This document shows, one piece after another, positions 1-12,868 of a stretch of DNA of 64,000 nucleotides. Both the position numbers and the translations under genes were made by a program. The DNA is from Dryococelus australis (taxonomy: Eukaryota; Arthropoda; Insecta; Phasmatodea; Phasmatidae): the NCBI GenBank assembly GCA_029891345.1, contig CM056993.1, positions 105,701,300 to 105,765,299 on the forward strand, written 5' to 3'. The notes beneath the pieces were generated by a model. The model had not been told where the DNA came from. It saw only the letters and a program-made list of their open reading frames with translations, and ran no database searches. Positions within the stretch are counted from its first letter, which is position 1. Each line of letters starts with the position of its first letter.

Positions 1-135
1 ACTGCCATATGCTTATCATTTCAAGTCACGCAAATTTGAATTTGATTTTTAGTTATTATTGTATTCTAGTATTAAAAAAACTGCACTGATGGACAGTTCT
101 GTACGGTTCGAACTAGTTTACTTACAAATCAAATA

Positions 136-407
136 ACAAGTTGTTAACAACTTATGTGTAACTCCGGTAGGGTCATACTGTAATGCAGGGAGAATTAGAG
201 GCAGTGTCCTTCAACACCTTACGGCAAAAGGAGAATTGGTCGTCCCATGGGTATGTCCTAGTCATCAGTGCACAAGTTGTTAACAACTTATGTGTAACTC
301 CGGTAGGGTCATACTGTAATGCAGGGAGAATTAGAGGCAGTGTCCTTCAACAACTTACGGCAAAAGGAGAATTGGTCGTCCCATGGGTATGTCCTAGTCA
401 TCAGTGC
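136..407. repeat. Tandem duplication, 2 x 136 bp
   Basis: The segment starting acaagttgttaacaacttat at 136 recurs at 272 with almost no change, and the first few bases recur again at 408. The near identity of the two copies points to a recent duplication. An 84-residue reading frame (183-437) runs through both copies but has no recognisable domain, so I read it as chance. Confidence 0.9.
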
Positions 408-439
408 ACAAGTGAGTTTGCACCTGAGATCGAATAAAA

Positions 440-670
440 GAACATTCGACCATTAGCCCCCAACCAAGGCTAACCGGGTTCAATCCCCGGCCGGGTCACG
501 ATTTTCGCAAGTGGGAATCGTGCCCGGGCGATGCCGTTGGTCGGCGGGTTTTCTCGGGGATCTCCCGTTTCCCACGCCCTTCATTCCGGCACTGCTCTAT
601 ATCGACTTCACTCACCCTCATCGGCTCTAGAGACCTCGCTGTTAAGAGCCGCCCAAATATTTTCACTTCA
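440..670 (+). mobile_element. tRNA-derived SINE, family S1, copy 1
   Basis: A pol III B-box-like sequence (gggttcaatccccgg, about 476-490) is followed by a body shared with the copies at 48003-48265 and, inverted, at 35770-35990. The strongest shared block is the core around ggtcggcgggttttctcg (539 onward), followed by a segment that reads ccctcatcggc in copies 1 and 2. The tRNA-like head is degenerate at its 5' end here. It is a non-coding retroposon that depends on a LINE for movement; the partner LINE is not identified. Confidence 0.8.
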
Positions 671-722
671 TTTCACCTTGACCATTAGCATCCGAGGCGA
701 CCTAGTGGCGGGGAAGTAGCTA

Positions 723-1246
723 GGGGCCAGTTGCACCATCGAGGTTCGAAACTCGATCTGGGATCGTATCTAAGATCGACACTGAAAACTGTTGCACAAT
801 TCGAGTTCAAAGCTGGACTGGAGATCTAGATTAAGTTCATTTCGAACTGCCGAAATTGGTTGTTTGAAAAACCTCGATCCGAGATCAGCAGCCATCGTCG
901 ACAAATGTAGTTTGAAAATACACCAACAACATTATACGTACTTGAATATTATTCAATAAAATTCGTACAACAATAATTCACTTAAAGCAGATAAAAGATA
1001 GCACATCTAGTTCTATATATTATGAAAAATGCGCCTACTTCCATGACGTTATATATTACAAACCAATAGCAAAATTTGTCTCATACTTAATATCGATCTT
1101 TCCAAGATCGACGAATCGGAGATCCAGAATCATTAAATTTCGTTGGTGCACCACTTTTGCATTGAAACAAAGATCAAACTGGATTCTGGTTTAGAACTAG
1201 GATCATTCGATCTCGGGTCGGGGGCGATGTTAGTGCAAACGGCCCT
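723..1246. mobile_element. Non-autonomous DNA transposon (MITE) with GGGCC-type ends
   Basis: The left end (ggggccagttgcaccatcga) and the reverse complement of the right end (agggccgtttgcactaacat) form terminal inverted repeats, and both ends are followed by GATCT/GATCG-rich sequence. A TA dinucleotide flanks each side and may be the target duplication. No coding capacity is visible. The ends resemble those of ISL2EU/IS4EU-type or similar cut-and-paste elements, but that assignment is tentative. Confidence 0.6.
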
Positions 1247-1254
1247 TAGATGTT

Positions 1255-1619
1255 AACTTCCAAATGCCATGTTCCTGGTTTCAATACCAGGTAAGTCGTG
1301 AATCCAACTGCCCAGATTTCAGATGTAAGTTTTTGCCTAATTTAACAATTTAATATTGCCTGCGTAATTCATTCCAGATCCTTGATAACATGTTTTCCAA
1401 AACGCCATTAAAAGTGGCGCGCCAGTCGCTCAACCGCCAGCGCTATTGTTGCTTGATGTTGTTATCTGTTGATAAGAGTGCTAGTAAAGGCTAGAAGCTA
1501 AGGCGATGTTATTTATACATGCTATATGCAGAAGTTTTATGGTTTAATACAGTGTAAAAAGGTATGAACTAGGGTGGGATCAAACCGCCAAACTTTCTAT
1601 CGATAACCCGACGCCCTAG
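1255..1619. repeat. SINE-like scraps upstream of the LTR element
   Basis: Near 1276-1310 a tRNA T-arm-like hairpin (cctggtttcaataccagg) is visible. At 1565-1615 the minus strand shows an A-box-like stretch followed by ggtttgatcccaccc, a good B-box match. Both look like fragments of tRNA-derived SINEs. Nothing else is recognised between 1310 and 1560. Confidence 0.4.
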
Positions 1620-3122
1620 TGATTCTAGTAATTCTTTGGCGATCTTTAAATGCAGTTTTATGTGTTAAAATTTTGTTTCAGTCAACATAAATTTGTCATT
1701 GATGTAATTAATTTATTGAGCCATTAATTTTTCTTATCTGAAATTTGGTTTAAAACTTTTATTTTAGCAAAAAGATCGTATGCGTTATTAATGGTTACTG
1801 TCAGTAATTTGCATTAGCAAAAGAAACGACAATTTAATTAGAAATTTACATCCATAAAATATTTTGCTTATGTTTACGATATTATTGTTGGATTACTATG
1901 CTATGTGAGTTTGTTTTAACAGAAATTATTTCGTACACTTTTAAGGCAAATTATTGCACCATGTTGTATATCGATTATTAATCTAACTTCCTGAATCGAT
2001 ATCTCGGCTACGACCACTTCCGGGTGCGACGACTTCCTTCTTGTTCACCTAAAACATGTCGTGATATCACTTACTTTCACTGGTCTCAAGAAAATCTCCA
2101 TGATTTCTCGCTAAAGTCTTTGATGTCTTTTGGTAAGTTTGGTTTGTAGCCCCGTTTACGAGCCTCATTTTGTTCTTTGTATTTTTAGCGGAACGTCTCA
2201 TTTTTCCCTTTAAATCTTTTTTAGGCGGTCGCCGATTTGAGTTATTACAGATGTAGGGCATGGCAAGCCATATCCTCGTATCCATTCTTTTGCTGCGATG
2301 GATATGTAGTTGTACTTCTTGCCAGGAGAGCCAAATGCTGCGGGCGATTTCCTGCTTCTTCGTTCAGGCCATTTCTCAAATTATTTAGCATGGACTTACA
2401 AATTGAAATTATTTGATTAAGAAAAATACAAACTGTCTCGGCCGTTTTTGCCAACTCTGTGAAAATTCGCTTTGCTACATTTTTCCTTTTTTTTATTATT
2501 TATTCAGGAAGAAGTTTAAAATATTATTTTGGTTAAAAACAAAAACAAAAACTACACATATAACACTTTAAGACTCTTATTGTTTTCTTGAGTGGCTTGT
2601 TGCAAATAGTCAACATGGTTTCTTGCATAACTTGAGCTCGGGATCCCGAATTTAGATAAACACTTGATTATAAATATAAGAAAAGTTTGATATTATTTTG
2701 TTGTTGAGGAAGAGATTGATATTTACAAACTATGTATACAATACATATATATAATGCATTTATCATGTTGTGTTTTGTCTATTTGAAACCGGTAATGAAA
2801 TAAGTTGTCACTTCGACACGTGTACTTTTATTTCTGAAAGTAATTATCCCCTTTAATTAATTTACTAGTGATCAAATCTTTAATAACATTTTCTTTTATT
2901 TAAGTTACAAACGAGTAAAATATGTTTTGATGAGAACTGACAATGCCTACAACTAGAGTGTTGTAAAAGCAATCCTTAAATTTGCCGAGCTGGCCCAGTG
3001 TTCGGCCTCCATTGTATGCTACTAACCATGGTAATCACCCACTTACAACAACCGATCCACTATGTTGTCGCTTTGCTGTGTGTGCATTGGGATAATTTGG
3101 TGTATGTTTCGTCTCAGGGGTA
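1620..3122 (+). repeat. 5' LTR of element 1
   Basis: About 1.5 kb, matching the downstream repeat from tgattctagtaattctttgg to the shared end cgtctcagggg. The downstream copy appears to extend about 210 bp further at its outer end, up to a purine-rich tract near 10217-10231, so this 5' copy may lack the first part of the LTR. Small reading frames on the minus strand here (2067-2454) match no family I know. Confidence 0.8.
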
Positions 3123-3645
3123 TGGATGCCACACACTCTACTTTATAAGTTTTTGAGGTTAAATTATGTATTCTAGTGTAAGACATGTTTTTGTTTGTGT
3201 ATTGTGTGTCCTCTTTTGTGTTACTTTTCGCCATGGCCACTATTGTACCTGAACTACTGTTAAAAAAACTTATGAGTGCGCCATTCGTGGCATGCAGTCC
3301 CATGACTCTACCATCATGGCATGTAGAAGTGCCCTTCGTGCGGACTTAACACTAGCACTGCTATTAACTTTGAGTACTTTGCAGATATCAATATAGATGA
3401 GGAATATAATATTTGTGCCACCAAAATCATTTCCCTCTAGGAGATCGCAGAAAATACGGAGGAGAACTCCAGTCCTGCCAAAGACCCCAATTCAAAAGCA
3501 GGATTACTCACCTCATTAATAGAACAAACAATTTACTTATCCTGTGTATTGACCAGTTTTCACAACCTCAACAACAATAGTTGAAGAATGTTAGTGGGCA
3601 GTTGCAAACCCGTTTTAAAGGGTTTGTAATTTCGAAACTACCGAG

Positions 3646-4680
3646 TTGCATAAATCTTCCCACCATTTAGATGTTACCACTGTTAGTGAACAGCTGGCTA
3701 ACCTTAGCTGCAGTACAGCCACCATCATTTTATCTCCCGCACCTGCTCTGAACAGTTTGGTCAGTTCGCCCTCCATTTCCCAACCTCTTCCACAGGTCGC
3801 TTTTTCCTCTACCCTTGCATACATCCCCACAACATCATTCCCTAATTTCGTCCATTCTGTTTTTGCCACCACCCCACTTATGACACCCTCAGTGACACCA
3901 ACCACCCAACCACTAGCATCTCATACCTTTGGCAAAATTACTCATTCCCTAGAGCATTTATTACGTGACTTCCTTATCACAAATGGTTTGCATGTACAAA
4001 AAATTTTAATATTCTTGAAACTCATAATAAAATTGCACCAGAGTAACACAGCACCTGGACACCAACTTTTGGAAACCATCTACCATTTTATGCAGGGACC
4101 CCTCAGTGAAAGAACCAGGCAGGCCATTTCAAATCACCTCACATTTGATCAGTATCACGCAGCCATACTTCATTACTTCACTTCATCCAGACTGCTCACA
4201 CAGTTGCAGTCACGTATGTTTTAACAGACTCCAAGAATATAACAAAGGTTTGTCAATGTATGTTAGCAATATAAGGGAAGCTGTGGTGATTTTGCGACTG
4301 AACTTGTCTGAGAGCGAGATTGTAAACAATATTTTAGACGGTTTGGAGCCTCAGGAGCATTCGCGCTTAGTTGTCTTGGACAAACCAAATACCTTTTCTG
4401 AGCTTGGCCGTCTTTGCAATTACTCGCAAAACATTAGGTTTACGGACCAGCAATGTGATAGGTTTTCTGCCCTAGACAGGTCCCGTAAAAAGCCCAGTCC
4501 CCGTTTTGACGAGAAAAGTAACCCACGTGGTCCTGATACTAATGTTGTGAACACAGGGAAGGATGATAAGAAAAGGAGTGACAAAGTAAGTGCCCCAACA
4601 ATTTCTGCCAGTGACACGTGAGTGTGTTTCTATTGCAAGGAAACTGGTCATTTGATTGCTAACTGTTCTAAGTTATTATC
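3646..4680 (+). pseudogene. gag: gag relic of element 1
   Basis: The region encodes a Gag-like polyprotein: a proline/serine/threonine-rich N-terminal part, a capsid-like helical part (for example the stretch MYVSNIREAVVILRLNL), a basic lysine/arginine-rich tail, and a CCHC zinc knuckle of the form C-x2-C-x4-H-x4-C at about 4625-4671 (CFYCKETGHLIANC). The knuckle binds genomic RNA during particle assembly in this family. It follows the 5' LTR after a leader of about 500 bp and precedes the protease. Broken. Confidence 0.8.
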
Positions 4681-4859
4681 AAAATATAAGTCCCATTGGG
4701 ACGAAAAGTGAGCGATCCTCCCCGCAAAGTTGGCAACTATAGCAATTCTCACCTCAATGCTCACATGATAAGGTCTGTTAATTTAGGACACCAATTCCAA
4801 CGTCGTTTTGGCCCTTACAACAGTCGTGACATCAAAACTCATTATAGCACTCTTCAAGT

Positions 4860-7800
4860 TAATTTTCCCAATGTTGTTGGTGTCCAGAAATCATTCACAC
4901 CCCATGTTGAAGTAAATCTAGGTCCTTTGTCAGTCCAGGCTTCAGTGGATTCTGGACCCGCCCATACTATTATTTCAGGGCAGATTTTCAACCATTTAAA
5001 GAATTTAAACTACTGAAATCTGTTGAACCATCAAAAATCCAGTGTCATACTGCTTCTAGTGAGGCATTACCTATTGCGTGTTCTGTAAAGTTTAAGCTCG
5101 AAATCGGGCATTTTCCTTGGGTGCATGAATGTTTGATTTCCGAGAAACTTGGTTTACCCTTTATTTTGGGAGCTGATTTCATGGCTTCCACTGGGCTCAT
5201 TTTGGAGATGCAAGCACAACATATATATTTTTTAATTTTGCCCATCTGGGAAAATTGTTTTTGTTGGTTGTGACCAAGGTCAACACTGCTCATCAAAGGT
5301 CAGTATTGAGTCCATATTGTCTGTGGACCCCCTTGTGCATTTGGAACCCCAGCAACGTGTTGCCATACAAAACTTATGTAATGAATTTCCCAAAGTGCTT
5401 ACTTCGGAATTAGATCTCACAGATCTTTTGGAATATGAAAATAAATTAGTAGACAAGGAGTATGTCACTAGCCACTCTTATAGGCTAGCGCCTCCAGAGA
5501 TGGAGATTTTGAGAGAACAGGTCCAGGGATTAATATATAAGGGAGTAATTGAACCATACACATCCCAATATGCAAGTCCAGCTTTTTTGGTTCCTAAACC
5601 CCATAACGAACATAGAATGGTTATTGATTACCGTAAGGTTAACAAAAAAATTTAAATTGAGTCTTTCCCACTTCCTGACCTACATTCGGCATTTAATTGA
5701 TTTGGTAAGGCAAAATTTTTCACCACGATTGATCTCAATTCTGCTTATCACCAACTCCGCTGTCTAAAAATTCCAAACCAATTACAAGTTTTTGTGTACC
5801 TTGGCATCTGTAACAGTTTACCCGTGTACCTTTTGGATTGGTTACTGGTGCCCATGTTCTTATGCATCTGTTGGACAAAATTATTTTCAATGTGAAATTT
5901 AAGTATGTGTACAACTATTTGGATGACCTAGTGATATACTTTGAGTTATTTGAACAGCATTTAGAGCATTTAAGAAAAGTTCTAGTTCTTTTACAAAAGG
6001 CAGGTCTAACTGTTCACCCTAAAAAAGTTAAATTTGCTGTTCAAGAGATCTCTTTTCTGGGCCATAAAATTTCTGCACAAGGTTTTTCCATTGATCTTGA
6101 GTGTACTAAATGTATTAGAGATTTTATGCCATCTCAGGATGATAAGGATATTGCCAGTTTCATTGGCATGGTCCAGTTTTTTCGGGAATTTATTTCCAAC
6201 CTAGCTGAGAAGGCAGCCCCACTTAATCGTTTGCGTAAGAAATCTGTACTATTTTAATGGGGCGAAGAACAACAGAAAGCTTACAATACTCTCAAAATTC
6301 ACATAATGAACCCTCCTGTTCTTCAGATGCCCGACTTTTCAAAAGAGTTAATTCTACAAATAGACACTTCCAGTTTGGCAGTGGGAGCGGTCCTGTCAAG
6401 AATTTGATGGCATTAGGCAACCAATTTCTTTCGCTTCTCACACACTTACACGCCAGGAGAAAAAGTCATCCATTTATGAACCAGAATGTTTAATGGTTGT
6501 TTTTGGCATTCATAAATTCAGACAATATTTGGAACACACAGAATTCCTCTTGGAAACTGATAATCAAGCATTGTCGTGACTTTTGGCTCACCCACGAAAA
6601 TTAGGAAAAATTGACCGTTGGGTCGTTCTAATTGCTCCTTTGAAATTCATAGTACAGCACAACGAAACTGCTGATCTTCCAAATTGTAATGTTTTAATGA
6701 ATTTCCCTTTGGCTTTTACCAATATTAAGGAACATCAAGAAAAGGAACAGAATTTAAAAGAAATCATCTCAAATTTGAAATCAGGTCTTGAGCAAAAACT
6801 GTATTTTCTATTCAAAGATGTATTGTGTTGTAAATTTCGTGATAGTGTTAAACATGCTGTGTTGCCGAGCCACCTCAAACCCATGTTTTTTTTCCCCCTA
6901 TTCATCACCCCTTGGTGCCCATTTAGGAACCCATAAAACTATTCAGGCCATTAGAAAATTTTTCATCTGGAAAGGCACGGATACCGAAATTGCTGAACGT
7001 GCCAAATATTGTAAGTTGTGTGCTTTGAGTAAACCTGCTCAAAACACTCATTTGGGTCTTATGTCATCAGATGTTGCTGAAAAACCCGCGCAAGAACTTT
7101 TTATTGGCTTTGTCAGCCCATTTCCTAGAAGCAAATTTGGTAACAATATGTTATTTGTTTGTGTTGATGCATTTTCCAAATTTGTATGGCTCATCCCTAT
7201 GAGAAAAGCTGACGCAGCATCAACCGTTCGGGCCTTGCTAGCCTGCGCATTCCAAAATTTTGGTGTGACCATGTCTATTGTGTCTGATAACAGTTCAAAG
7301 TTAACTTCTAAAATTTTTTGTGACACATGTTTTTCGTATGGCATTGCCACATCACGTTGTCTCCATACAACCCGCCCCCTTCGCATGTGGAGCGTTTCAG
7401 CAGGAACCTTCGTTTGGCACTTATTACCTTCCACGCGATGGATCATTCGAGTTGTGATAGGGATTTTCCCTGGTGGTAAATGGCATTTTATTTTGCTAAA
7501 CATAAGTCACATAAGCCCACCCCGTTTAATCTTGTCTTCACCTACCTACCCAATAATCCTTTGTCTAACTTGTGGAGTTTGGATGATTTGTTGCCGGATG
7601 ATCCCAAAGGATATCCGTCTGGTTTGGGCAGATACCCTTATAAACCTCAAGAGAGCTCATTTTAGGAGTCGTGTCAAATATGACACAAATAGGGTTAACA
7701 ATCCTTTTCGTGCGGGTGACTTAGTTCTCTGTAAAACTCACCCCATCAGCAGAGCAGTCGATAAGCTTTCGTTACATTGGACTCGTCCTTGCCAGATCCA

Positions 7801-7930
7801 ACGTTTTCTAACTCCTGTTACTGCTAGCCTTGCTGATTCTAGTTCTGGTAAATATATAATGAGAGAACATATCTATCATTTAAAAAGGATTCATGTACCT
7901 AAGTCAATTTCGTGGGTTCTACATCTCTAG
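4860..7930 (+). pseudogene. pol: pol relic of element 1 (PR-RT-RNaseH-IN)
   Basis: Domains in order: aspartic protease with a DSG active-site motif (about 4940-4970); reverse transcriptase with the motifs MVIDYRKVNK (about 5615-5650) and YNYLDDLVIY (about 5908-5940); RNase H (about 6260-6600); integrase with a Zn-binding CKLCALSK segment (about 7010-7035) and a catalytic core containing VDAFSKFVWLIPMRKA (about 7162-7215). The order RT, RNase H, integrase is diagnostic of Ty3/Gypsy rather than Copia. Several breaks are present and no frame spans the whole gene. Confidence 0.9.
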
Positions 7931-8399
7931 GAGCTGCAGACCATAGCTGTAGTTTATATGTTGTTTGTTGGCCTGGCCAGGCACAGTTATGTTTCTTCAG
8001 GGGCCTAACCCTCCCCAACTTATGAAATGACCTTGACGTGGTTTTGACAAGTGGCCTGACCACCCACTGGTTTGAGTCTTTTGAGGTCATGTTTGTTTGC
8101 GCGCTACATAAATGCATAAATATCATAGGTGGTAATTTAAGTCATTTGAATGATAGGTTAAGAATTTTTTTCTTCGTTATATCTAAGCTTGGGAATTTGG
8201 TCAAATGTATTTTTCACCATTGGTATAGGTAACACTCTGCATTTTATTGGAGAATTTGTGGTTTTCCTTTTGGATTTTTCCTTTATAGGTGGTTTTTCCT
8301 GTTGAGGTTACTTAGGGTTGTTTATGGTTGTTGTCTAGTAACAAGTCATTTAGTTTAGTTTAACGTGACATTTTAATGGACCACAGCTACCTTCACGCT

Positions 8400-10120
8400 G
8401 TTGGACTCCATGGTGGTTTTTGAATGTGAGGACGATTTCCTTTTTTCAGACAACACCTTTTCTGTGGTGCTGAACTTTGAATTGATTTCCTTAGACAATC
8501 AATGTAATGAACTCCAGGAAATGATTGAATTCATTGTGTCTGTTCGTCAGCAAGAACCTAAGAATCCTGGTGATGCATCGTCTTTTGAGCAGAATTTTGA
8601 TTATACCATTATACAATTTAAGAGTAGTTTCCGGGCCTTCCAATCTGAAGCGCAAACATTTACCTCCTTGTTGCCGTCCTGGGCAAAGCGAGCATTAATT
8701 GATTTAGGTGAAAACATTTTGAATACTGTGTTTGGAACATTGGACAGTGGTGATCTTTCAGATTTGGAACAACGTTTAGACTACTTAAGATACAGTCAAG
8801 GTGACATTTTAATTAGTGTAGCCAACCAGATCATTCTGATAAAGAAATTTGGAGGACAGGGTAATCAACAACACTGCGCAAATCAAAAAATTGAGTCAAC
8901 TATATTTGGAACACTATGATACCCTATTAAAAAATGTTTCATTTCCTCTTCATAACAATCTTGACACTATGATAATTTTAAGCTGCTGCATTGATTTTAA
9001 TGGTATGCTACTTAGAGTAAGTGAGGCTCTTACCAGCGCTCGTTTGGAAATTTTCGATCTTAGGCATGCTATTGAAACTAGTGTAAGTGGTAAGCTTGGT
9101 ACTACCTATTAAGTCCCGATTCCTTTCTAAGTATTCTAAAACATATCCAACAACTTCTCACTTTAACTGTGTACATGTTGGACACCCGTTGTCCACGAGA
9201 ATTCGTACTTGTACTATGGCTTAAGCTTTGTTCAGGATATTGTGTATAACTCATCCCTTAATGTGGTAATCAGCATCCCCCTAGCAAACAAAGACAGTCT
9301 ATTTGAGAAATACCATGTATTTCCAGTTCCCTTTCTTTTTCCAAAATAACCAAGTATATTCAACTTAATATGCTAGAGTATTTGATTGTCTGTTTGGGCA
9401 GAACACATTTTGTATCAGCCTTGCCCTTGGCAATTGTAAAACTCAAGGTATTACACTTTGTCCTGCAATTTTCCCATTTTTTGATGCACATGGCACATGT
9501 AGATAATTGCGAGTTCAATATTTTTGCAGGAAAAATATATTTTGATTTTTGTGACAAATCTGTGATTGATTTAAAGCTTCCCCTTTTACGAAAAACCAAC
9601 TCTCATTGGATGTTTGCTACAAACACCACCATAGATGACACATTATTGTGTAGGTCTACTACTGAGACATTTTCGACTTTCACCCTCACCCTATCAGGTT
9701 CCGGCCTGATTAGCAATGCATCTCACTGTGACATTATGGGTCCTTTTTTTAGTACTTTCGGGATGGTTAATGCTGCTCTTCATTACAACATGTCAATGCC
9801 TATTCTTCATGTTCCCAAATTGGTAGGTAAACTTTCATGTAAATGTTTTGGCTTTTCCTAACTTCACCATGATTAATTCTCTTATTAAAGAGTTATATAA
9901 CCTTTTAGCATCACGCCCTCGAGACGCAAATTTTAATGATGTTCTGCACCTATTACGCTCTCATCATTCACCTCCTTCCACCTACCCAAATCTCATTGCC
10001 ATTATTGCATCGTGCATTTCTGTATTTTGTTGTTTAGCCATTGCTGTTTTATGGTTAAAATCCAAACCTTGTAAGCGAACCACTCTTTCACCCTCCTACA
10101 CAACCTGCTCCCTCTACTGC
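8400..10120 (+). pseudogene. env: env relic of element 1, errantivirus/F-protein-like
   Basis: A third gene follows integrase. Its N-terminal part carries FRAFQSEAQTFTSLLP and then WAKRALIDLGENILNTVFGT (about 8680-8740). This resembles the conserved basic cleavage/fusion-peptide region of insect errantivirus Env and baculovirus F proteins. A long coiled-coil-like acidic helix region follows. Near 9985-10060 a hydrophobic stretch (LIAIIASCISVFCCLAIAVL) is a good transmembrane anchor followed by a short basic tail. Such Env proteins are usually made from a spliced RNA in this family. Broken. Confidence 0.8.
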
Positions 10121-10216
10121 CAATCAGAGTTAGCTTGTTTTCTTTGATCAATTGTTAGTTTTTTTAATGTGTGTGTGGTGCCTATGTTAGGTCTGCCCAG
10201 GGATCCCGTGGCCACA

Positions 10217-10231
10217 TTTAAGGGAGGGAGT
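10217..10231 (+). promoter_or_regulatory. Candidate polypurine tract of element 1
   Basis: The run aagggagggag sits between the env relic and sequence beginning tgtgtgcc. In LTR elements a polypurine tract primes plus-strand DNA and lies right against the 3' LTR, so the full LTR may start near 10232 rather than at 10444, where similarity to the 5' copy begins. Confidence 0.45.
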
Positions 10232-10443
10232 GTGTGCCACCTTTCATGACACATGCTATTTTTGTTTTATTTTCTTTGTAACTTTTGCTGTTTGTATTCC
10301 TTTTCTAGGAATATTTTGGTAATTTCGGCAAAACCCCTTTTTCAATTCGGTTGTTTAATTTTGCTTAGTTTTTTTTTTGTGACAAAGTGTAATTATTTTG
10401 TTTCACTGTTCACTTTGATAGTCACTGTTCCTGTGACCCAGTG

Positions 10444-11057
10444 TGTTACTCTAGCGTTTCTTTGGCGATTCTGATATACAGTTTTATGTGTTAAAATTTT
10501 GTTAGAATAATGTTTCAGTCAACATAAGTTTGTTATTGATGTAATTAATTTATTGAGCCATTAATTTTTTTTGTCTGAAATTTGGTTAAAACTTTTATTT
10601 TAGCAAAAATAATGTGTGTGTCATTAATGCTTACTATCAGTAATTTGTATTACAAAAGAAGCCACAATTTAATTAGAAATTTACATCCATAAAAATTTTG
10701 TTTATGTTTACAATATTATTGTTGGATTACTATACTATAAGAGTTTGTTTTAACAGAAATTATTTCGTTGACTTTTAAGATAAATTATTGCATTCATATT
10801 GTATATTATTACTTTAACTTCCTGAATCGATATCTCGGCTACGACCACTTCCAGGTGCAACGATTTCCTTCTTGTTCACCTAAAACATATCGTGATATCA
10901 CTTACTTTCACTGGTCTCAAGAAAATCTCCATGATTTTTTACTAAAGTCTTCGATTCGCCGCTTTTGGTAAGTTTGGTTTGTAGCCCCATTGGTTTGTAG
11001 CCCCATTTACAATCCTTATTTTGTTCTTTGTATTTTTAGCGGCATGTCTCATTTTTC
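10444..11057 (+). repeat. 3' LTR of element 1, first part
   Basis: Matches 1620 to about 2203 in the 5' LTR and stops abruptly at catttttc (11050-11057), where the hAT transposon begins. The remainder resumes at 16098. Confidence 0.85.
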
Positions 11058-11126
11058 CAGTGGCAAAGCGTAACATTTGTATTAAGGGAAGCTACACAAT
11101 TTTGTATGTCATAAAATTGTACATCT

Positions 11127-12279
11127 CAGCGGTGTAGCCAGGATTTGTGTTTGGGGAGGGGGGGATGGTTCCAAATCGGGAATTTGATAAAGGAACACTG
11201 ACCCCCGCAATTGAAGTGGGAGGTCCGGGGGCCCTCCCCCGGGAAACTTTGGATTTCAAGGTGTAAACTGATGCTATTTAAGCAGTTTTAGTATCTAAAG
11301 ATTGAATATACCGCTGGTAGCAATATTAATATTTTTTTAAAGATGAAAAATGTTTGAGTGAATAATTTAATAAAGGCTGGTTCTGAATGCTCCCTAACAG
11401 AATATTTAATCCAAGGGATCTCTCTTAAAAGTGCATCGTAGTGGTCGCTGGCTGTGGCGAAGGCAGAATTTTTTTGAGGGGGGCGGGGGGCTGTTTCTTC
11501 ATAAGTTGAACAGCACTTATAAAAAAAATTTCAGCTGAAGAACAGTACATGTAGAATTATATCCTAAAAGTGGCAAGATGATGATACCAAGTCAATATTT
11601 TATTTTGCTAGTTTTGTTTTATTCACTGTATCATTTTGACACTTAAATTCCCAAATGTTTTATTTTACTGATAGCTGTGTTTCCCAAATGGTCAAAATAA
11701 TTACGATACTAACACTGATGTAACATTTTTGCTATCATCACTCTCCAAAAATACATATTTTTACAATATTATTATACATAACTGCGAAATGCTTGCACAA
11801 AGTAAACTGTAAATAACATTAGGTGTGTACCAAACATGTAGGCCTATTCAAAATTTTATATGATAACAATTGTACAAAATGACACAATTTTCAGAGATGC
11901 CGTACAGGCAGTGAACAGTCCATGATTAAACACGTACTACAGTGTTATTTTAAAAATGTCTGTTTCATTCAGTTCAATAAAAACAATCAATTATACTGTG
12001 ATTTTAAGAAATGTTTACTTTCAGCTACAACTATATCTTGTCATTACAAATGATTACAATACTATCAGTGGTTTTACAGAAATTTTGAAAATATTTTTTT
12101 TAAAGCAACAGTTTATTGATATTGAAGAATCGCTACATTGTCTTAACACAAAAATATAATAATTTGTACCTAGATTTCGTAGGAATAGATCTCTTTTTTT
12201 TTTTAGATTTTTTTGCACACAAATCATCACAAATTTTGCTACAAAATTACCCCAAGTAACCTGCAGGTATCTACGCCAC
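11127..12279. mobile_element. Nested non-autonomous hAT-like element
   Basis: Starts cagcggtgtagccaggattt and ends ctacgccac; the reverse complement of the end (tagtggcgtagatacctgca) matches the start over the first 11 bases with few changes. The sequence tacatct is present on both sides and is likely most of the target duplication. It has a G-rich block near 11152-11166 and a second one near 11480-11490. No coding capacity was found; the 67-residue frame at 11956 is not recognisable. Confidence 0.6.
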
Positions 12280-12424
12280 TACATCTAATGGCAATATCAT
12301 TATCAATGCTATATCCGACACCGTGTCAGCTATGTTCTACATTATTATGATCATTGATCAACTTATTAGATAAAAAAATTATTATTACATATACCATAAT
12401 CAATTAAAGTTAATAATTACATTA

Positions 12425-12868
12425 TATAAACGAGGCAGGAAAGGAACAGTAGTATTCATAGTTTTTTTGGCGGAAGTTTTTAAGCGTGATGCATAACTTT
12501 TTGAAGCCACATTTGTCTACGCACAAGTCGCACATGGTCTTATTTAGGTTACTGGACTCGTTCCCGTTCCGTGTTGCATGTTGCATGCTTAGATGTTAGA
12601 AAGAAACGTAGCATTAATGGCGTCGGTAAATTGTTGCTGTCGCAGAAACTTACAAGATAAGTTGTACTATGTGCCGGCAGAAGCAAGAGTATAAAGATAC
12701 ACAGACGACGGACACAAAACTGCTGCTTAATAACATTTATCGTAAACAACTAGAGGTGTGAAAATATGTCGCTAGGCAATTAATTATAACACATCAACGA
12801 GACAGGAAAAGAAACTTTTCTTCTTCTACCAAAAACCAATCAGTACTTGTGTTCCTGTCTCGTTTATA
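12425..12868. mobile_element. Nested MITE with ATAAACGAG ends
   Basis: The left end (tataaacgaggcaggaaagg) and the reverse complement of the right end (tataaacgagacaggaacac) pair over roughly 40 bases. A further copy of the end motif (caacgagacaggaaaag, about 12796) lies inside. It sits in the 3' non-coding part of the hAT transposon. Confidence 0.6.

Noticed and set aside
476-490. Possible real tRNA gene (also 48003, 21920, 35940, 49450)
   Set aside because: Only A- and B-box-like parts are kept; there is no foldable acceptor stem, and the same long non-tRNA body follows in several copies, so these are SINEs.
2067-2454. Minus-strand frames in the LTR
   Set aside because: They lie wholly within the LTR and match no known protein; the equivalent region of the other LTR does not preserve them well.
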